Positions 60,963 through 64,000 of a stretch of DNA of 64,000 bases are shown in pieces (positions within the stretch are counted from its first letter, which is position 1; every line of letters starts with the position of its first letter). The stretch covers positions 1,089,501 through 1,153,500 of the forward strand of contig JAQPZY010001347.1 of NCBI GenBank assembly GCA_029931535.1, given 5' to 3'. A program made the position numbers and the translations under genes. This DNA is from Margaritifera margaritifera (taxonomy: Eukaryota; Mollusca; Bivalvia; Unionida; Margaritiferidae). Under the pieces are notes generated by a model that was not told the DNA's origin, did not search any database, and saw only the letters and a list, made by a program, of their open reading frames with translations.

Positions 60963-61442
60963 CTAATCCTGGATTTTCATCCAGTTTAAGTTCAGGCGAT
61001 GAAATTCCTTTTCTTTCCTGGCTTGCTCCTTTTGACTTCTATCGCGAGCCCACAAGATCTTAATGTGGGCTACTTCTTGCTCCAAAACTTTTTTTAATAA
61101 TAATTTTGTCATGTGAAGATTTATCTCTTCAGGCCTGACGCTACTGGCGGGTGGATAGATCCAACAATCTTCCTTCACTTGGTGTAGGAAGTATTCCACT
61201 CCATCCAGTAAGTCGAGGGCCGACTTGATAAAGGACACACGACAAGGAGCCGAAGAAGTCTTTTGCGATTCCTCCACCAAGACATCCTTCACCAGCCTGC
61301 TCGCTGAAGTGAGAGCCGCTAGTTGACTGGTGACGTATGGCTTGGTGGCAGGATATCTCCACCAACACTCCAACCTTTCCACCAAAGACTCCACACCCAC
61401 CATCACATCCCAGGCTTCCTGCAATAGCTCTACCGTGTTCAT
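60963..61442 (-). CDS. unrecognised 159-aa protein with two 65-residue-spaced repeats
   Basis: The frame is complete, from ATG at 61442 to TAG at 60963, in DNA of higher GC than the surroundings. I do not recognise the family. The protein is helix-rich by composition. Two 47-residue repeats (about 12-58 and 77-123) align at constant offset 65: GVE..L at 16-20 and 81-85, CWWRYP at 26-31 and CWIYP at 93-97, VKDVLVEE at 51-58 and LKKVLEQE at 116-123. The C-terminus (about 124-150) is Lys/Arg/Glu-rich. No signal peptide or membrane segment. Upstream lies a multi-hairpin leader; downstream is a histone-type stem-loop, suggesting an S-phase-coupled, non-polyadenylated mRNA. The shadow frame 61141-61524 is not favoured. 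Confidence 0.55.
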   Translation of the reverse strand: MNTVELLQEAWDVMVGVESLVERLECWWRYPATKPYVTSQLAALTSASRLVKDVLVEESQKTSSAPCRVSFIKSALDLLDGVEYFLHQVKEDCWIYPPASSVRPEEINLHMTKLLLKKVLEQEVAHIKILWARDRSQKEQARKEKEFHRLNLNWMKIQD

Positions 61443-61497
61443 TGTATCGGAGTGAAAGTATGAATGGTGCGACTTGTTGTTGTTGTTCTTGGATTAA

Positions 61498-61840
61498 AGT
61501 CGTATGCGCCCTTCGGGCATGCACGACTATGTACCCCCATTAGGGGGATTAAATATGTGATTAAACACATTTCTAGTTGGTCAGGTGTGTTAACAGTTCG
61601 TAACACACCTGACACTTACAGATGTACACCCCTCCAGCGCAGAATGATTCCGCACGAAGCGGTTAAATTGAATGCGCGCTATTGGAGAGGTAGTACACTT
61701 AACACACCCTACAGTCAATGCATGGTTGCCCCACGAGAGGGATCATTGAGTGCACGAAATCGTAAGGTGTGTTAATATACCTGTACATAGGACTAGAACC
61801 ACAATGTTTATAGGTATATGTGTGCGCGTTGTAGCGCACG
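61498..61840 (-). ncRNA. multi-hairpin leader module A
   Basis: Successive hairpins given by plus-strand position: 61498-61528 (AGTCGT...ACGACT with GCCC-TTC-GGGC); 61534-61547 (CCCCC/GGGGG); 61551-61572 (ATGTG/CACAT); 61580-61613 (perfect 13-bp GTCAGGTGTGTTA stem); 61636-61680 (AGCGC.../...GCGCGCT enclosing CCGC/GCGG); 61699-61775 (TTAACACACC/GGTGTGTTAA enclosing a smaller hairpin); 61775-61819 (ATATACCT/AGGTATAT); 61822-61839 (GTGCGC/GCGCAC). It is homologous to module B at 62728-63035. On the minus strand it precedes the 159-aa ORF by about 55 bp, so a structured 5' leader or processed ncRNA are both possible. Confidence 0.5.
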
Positions 61841-62300
61841 TTGTTGATCGAATTGTTTGAAGTACGCAGTCTGGAGTGGAAAAGGCGGCACGGACTAAGC
61901 AAGCGAAGGCGCGAAGAGTGACGGAAGCTGAAACGCCAGTAACGAACATACATGATCAAATTCTGCCCAGTTATACTAAGTCGGGCTGTCCCTATTACCA
62001 ATAAAGTGTAAGCCACTTATTCAATTATGACAATACTGCAAGTTACAAAGAATTTTCCATTTAACGCGTATGTTTCCAGTTGTAAAAATTTTGTGTACAA
62101 AGTGTACATATTATTTTCAAAAAAACAATACCAATCTTTGAGTAGGAATTACTCATATCTTTTTCGTATCACGCACACTACAATTGTAAGTTGTAACTTT
62201 TTAGACGGTGGTTCGAAATTGATCAAATTTGTGTTTGAAAAGAGTATAATCAAAAGGGGTTTTCGAAAAAAAGCCAAATTGAAAACCCCATTGATTCAGG
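61841..62300. other. spacer between the two units
   Basis: 61880-61900 shares 'ggaaaaggcggca' with module B's flank (about 63065). The rest is AT-rich except a hairpin GGGGTTTTC/GAAAACCCC at 62256-62289, just beyond the 3' end of unit B on the minus strand, which could act as a further structural or termination signal. Confidence 0.35.
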
Positions 62301-62309
62301 CAATGAAAT

Positions 62310-62345
62310 AGCCCTTAGAAGGACTGTTTAGCCCTTAGAAGGACT
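62310..62345 (-). terminator. two tandem histone-like 16-nt stem-loops
   Basis: AGTCCTTCTAAGGGCT occurs twice on the minus strand (62345-62330 and 62325-62310). Each can form a 6-bp stem with a 4-nt loop, and the pattern fits the histone stem-loop consensus except that the basal G-C pair is A-T. No clear CAAGAAAGA-like element follows. They begin 6 nt after the stop of the 99-codon ORF. Confidence 0.4.
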
Positions 62346-62350
62346 ATTAT

Positions 62351-62650
62351 TCAGCAGGTGGTCCCCGGTAGAGAAGCTCTGTCTGTCTGCCATGCTGGCT
62401 CTCTCCTTAACGCAGAGCCCCCTTGGTAGCTCGCTTTGTTGCTGCTCCATGTGGTCGGCTGTTGGCTGGGGGATAGGTCGACATAAACTCCATTGGTCAG
62501 CACAGCAGCTAGGCCCCATACTTCCATACTGCAAGAGGGGTGGTCTTGCAGTTGTAGTTGGGTGCTCCAAGGCTGCTGCAAGGCTGCTAAGTCTGCCTCC
62601 TTCCCTCCTCGTCCACTGCGTCTCCCTCTACCGGTTAGCACGTCTGCCAC
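62351..62650 (-). CDS. unrecognised 99-aa ORF downstream of module B
   Basis: It starts MADVLTGRGRRSGRGGKE and ends RASLPGTTC, with a basic Gly/Arg N-terminus and a Ser/Gln/Thr-rich remainder. The position mirrors the 159-aa ORF: 78 bp after the first hairpin of the leader and just before stem-loops. The stretch is GC-rich and also open on the plus strand (62392-62706, 104 codons), so the coding strand is not proven. No homology to the 159-aa protein is apparent. I do not recognise a family. Confidence 0.35.
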   Translation of the reverse strand: MADVLTGRGRRSGRGGKEADLAALQQPWSTQLQLQDHPSCSMEVWGLAAVLTNGVYVDLSPSQQPTTWSSNKASYQGGSALRREPAWQTDRASLPGTTC

Positions 62651-62727
62651 ACGTCTACACTCTCCACCTGCTGCTGCCTGTGAATGAAAAGGACTGGTGC
62701 GACTGATGATGATGATAATTAGATTTT

Positions 62728-63035
62728 AGTCGTGTTCGCCCATTCGGACATGTACGACTTTTTACCCCAATTGCGTGCGAAGCACGCAATGAGGGATTAA
62801 ACTGTGTGCTGTGCACACTTATTATTATCGTCCAGTGGGCTACAGAGCTATAACCCACTAGACGGAATGGTGCGTATATGGACGCTATTTACGCACCACT
62901 CCATCGCTACATGATTTCCCCGCTATGGGGATTCATTGAACGAGCGATCTGGAGGGGTGCGTGTATTTAAATTCTACGATTTGATTGTTAATTTTCCTGT
63001 TCATAGGAATAGTACCACAATGTTTACAGGATTAT
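62728..63035 (-). ncRNA. multi-hairpin leader module B
   Basis: Hairpins by plus-strand position: 62728-62759 (AGTCGT...ACGACT, as in module A); 62770-62790 (ATTGCGTGC/GCACGCAAT, perfect 9 bp, within CCCC/GGG); 62804-62818 (GTGTGC/GCACAC); 62829-62864 (CGTCCAGTGGG.../...CCCACTAGACG); 62867-62904 (GGTGCGTA/TACGCACC); 62911-62936 (TCCCC/GGGGA); 62991-63035 (TCCTGT/ACAGGA around a conserved loop 'ACCACAATGTTTA'). Order and spacing follow module A, while stem bases differ and keep pairing. A GAT triplet run and 'gtgcgac' lie between the first hairpin and the ORF, as a TTG run and 'gtgcgac' do in unit A. Confidence 0.5.
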
Positions 63036-63262
63036 TTATTTGTTGCGTTGACTCTGTCAGGGCGAGGAAAAGGCGGCAAGGGTCGGCTGGCTGCGTCGTT
63101 GCGTCACAGTTGGTTCCGGCTGATCCAGAGTTATTTAATATTTAGTAATTTTGATAATTTGTCCAAAAGACGAAGGTATTTTTGACATATAACAATTTTG
63201 AAGCTTATGTTTGTACCATTTGGCTGTGTTTGTAGGTTAGTGAATAGAGATAGGGAGAGAGA
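63036..63262. other. flank of module B; no gene recognised
   Basis: It contains the shared 'ggaaaaggcggcaagg' block at about 63065, then AT-rich sequence. Confidence 0.35.
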
Positions 63263-63264
63263 TT

Positions 63265-63287
63265 AAAAAAAAAAAAAAAAAAAAAAT
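63265..63287. repeat. poly(A) tract
   Basis: About 23 As. Confidence 0.9.
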
Positions 63288-63294
63288 TTAAACA

Positions 63295-63733
63295 GTTGCC
63301 ACTTTGTGTAGCTGGGCCTGATGGTCCGGGATTTAGAACCACCTTATATTGATTATTTGGTTTATCTCTTAGTCTTTGATTTTCGTTCTAGTTATCCTAC
63401 TTAATATTAATAACGTTTCAGATTTTTGGTAACCGCGCTATGCAGTTTGGGCCTGATGGTTATATCTTGTAACCACCTTATGCATTTGATTTACTTGGGG
63501 TTTTTATATCTATCTATATTCTTTGGTTAGATTGTCCAATTTGGTGCCACCTTGTGCGGCTGGGTCTGATGATCGGGGTTGCTGACCACCTTATAATGTA
63601 AACATTTTTGGGTTATAGTTGTTATGTTTAATATACCATTCTTTTGTTAATTAATTTTATGTAATCTTGTTCCAATTGAATGCCACCTTGTGCGGCCGGG
63701 CCTGATGATCAGGGTTTATGATCACCTTATTAT
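63295..63733. repeat. four ~50-bp GC-rich cores at ~117-133 bp spacing
   Basis: Each core reads approximately 'gccaccttgtgcggc', then 'gggcctgatgatc', then 'ggg.tt..ga.caccttat', with cores near 63297, 63428, 63550 and 63682. Spacers are AT-rich and dissimilar. The array is bounded by A-runs at 63265 and 63779. The family is unknown. Confidence 0.75.
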
Positions 63734-63778
63734 CTTAATATTTGGGGATGGCAATGTAAAGTTTTCATTCTGTATATA

Positions 63779-63800
63779 AAAAAAAAAAAAAAAAAAAAAA
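63779..63800. repeat. poly(A) tract
   Basis: About 22 As; possibly a retroposon tail. Confidence 0.9.
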
Positions 63801-64000
63801 TCAATTATGGAGGGCTAGTCTTCTGGCCCCAGCAAGGATTCAGTCCTGGGATGCCCGTAAGGTACCAGGCACCAGTGCTTTGTCTAGCAGAAAATCCTAC
63901 GATCACTCCCGCCTGAGGATACGCAGGGATTCCGCCCAGGCGATTGCTAGTATGGTTCCTAGCACCTGTTTAAAAGCGTGACCGAGAGACTCGCATCAAA
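63801..64000. other. GC-rich sequence cut by the window end
   Basis: A change to about 52-55% GC directly after the A-run. No frame is clearly open on either strand over the full 200 bp, and no family was recognised. It may be the start of another element or gene. Confidence 0.35.

Noticed and set aside
61699..62016. 105-codon minus-strand ORF upstream of the 159-aa ORF
   Set aside because: It crosses several hairpins of leader module A, and module B has no corresponding open frame, so structure rather than coding explains the sequence.
63310..63720. Hammerhead ribozymes suggested by repeated CTGATGA
   Set aside because: The cores lack the required GAAA box and cleavage-site arrangement on either strand.

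Overview
The window looks like animal, non-genic DNA. It is AT-rich, with a eukaryotic tRNA gene, L1/Tx1-type and Jockey/CR1-type LINEs, tRNA-derived SINEs, hAT and TA-flanked MITEs, solo LTRs and a very high load of minisatellites. Diverged repeats carrying 'GGGCCATAACTC' and 'gccatattggatg' are, from memory, common in mollusc (especially bivalve) genomes, so a mollusc is my best guess; this is inference. No complete conventional multi-exon protein gene could be identified.

Layout. 1-11 kb: diverged short repeats, one possible exon (4.55-4.78 kb, strand unresolved), an hAT MITE (5.66 kb), a 40-bp array (6.0 kb) and an 83-bp array (6.7-8.2 kb). 11-15 kb: several copies of a TA-flanked twin-hairpin MITE, and 46- and 47-bp arrays. 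16.3-19 kb: a 45-bp satellite. 19.6-23 kb: a solo LTR, then a ~42-bp minisatellite interrupted by a decayed hAT transposon and a SINE. 23.7-28.5 kb: a mosaic of dispersed repeats and a 48-bp array. 28.6-31.5 kb: a decayed Jockey/CR1-like LINE holding two SINEs and a 29-bp array grown inside its reverse transcriptase. 32-46 kb: mostly unassigned DNA with 37/72-bp, 28-bp, 38-bp and 53-bp arrays, (TA)n tracts and two more SINE or MITE insertions.

47-64 kb: a foldback element, a sound tRNA-Thr(AGT), a nearly full-length but frameshifted L1/Tx1-like LINE (about 48.2-54.1 kb), a short hAT MITE, a second solo LTR and a MITE with ~100-bp inverted ends. From about 60.4 kb the DNA becomes more GC-rich and less repetitive.

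Most unusual region: 60.8-63.2 kb. Two related units lie head to tail on the minus strand. Each has a multi-hairpin leader, then a small ORF, then a 3' stem-loop. The leaders are homologous, and one long stem keeps its pairing through two compensatory changes. The first ORF (159 aa, two 65-residue repeats, not a histone by eye) is followed by an essentially canonical replication-dependent histone 3'-end signal: stem-loop, flanks and a CAAGAAAAGA downstream element. The second is followed by two histone-like stem-loops. My working reading is a small family of structured, possibly non-polyadenylated transcripts, or an unrecognised mobile element that uses histone-type 3' processing.
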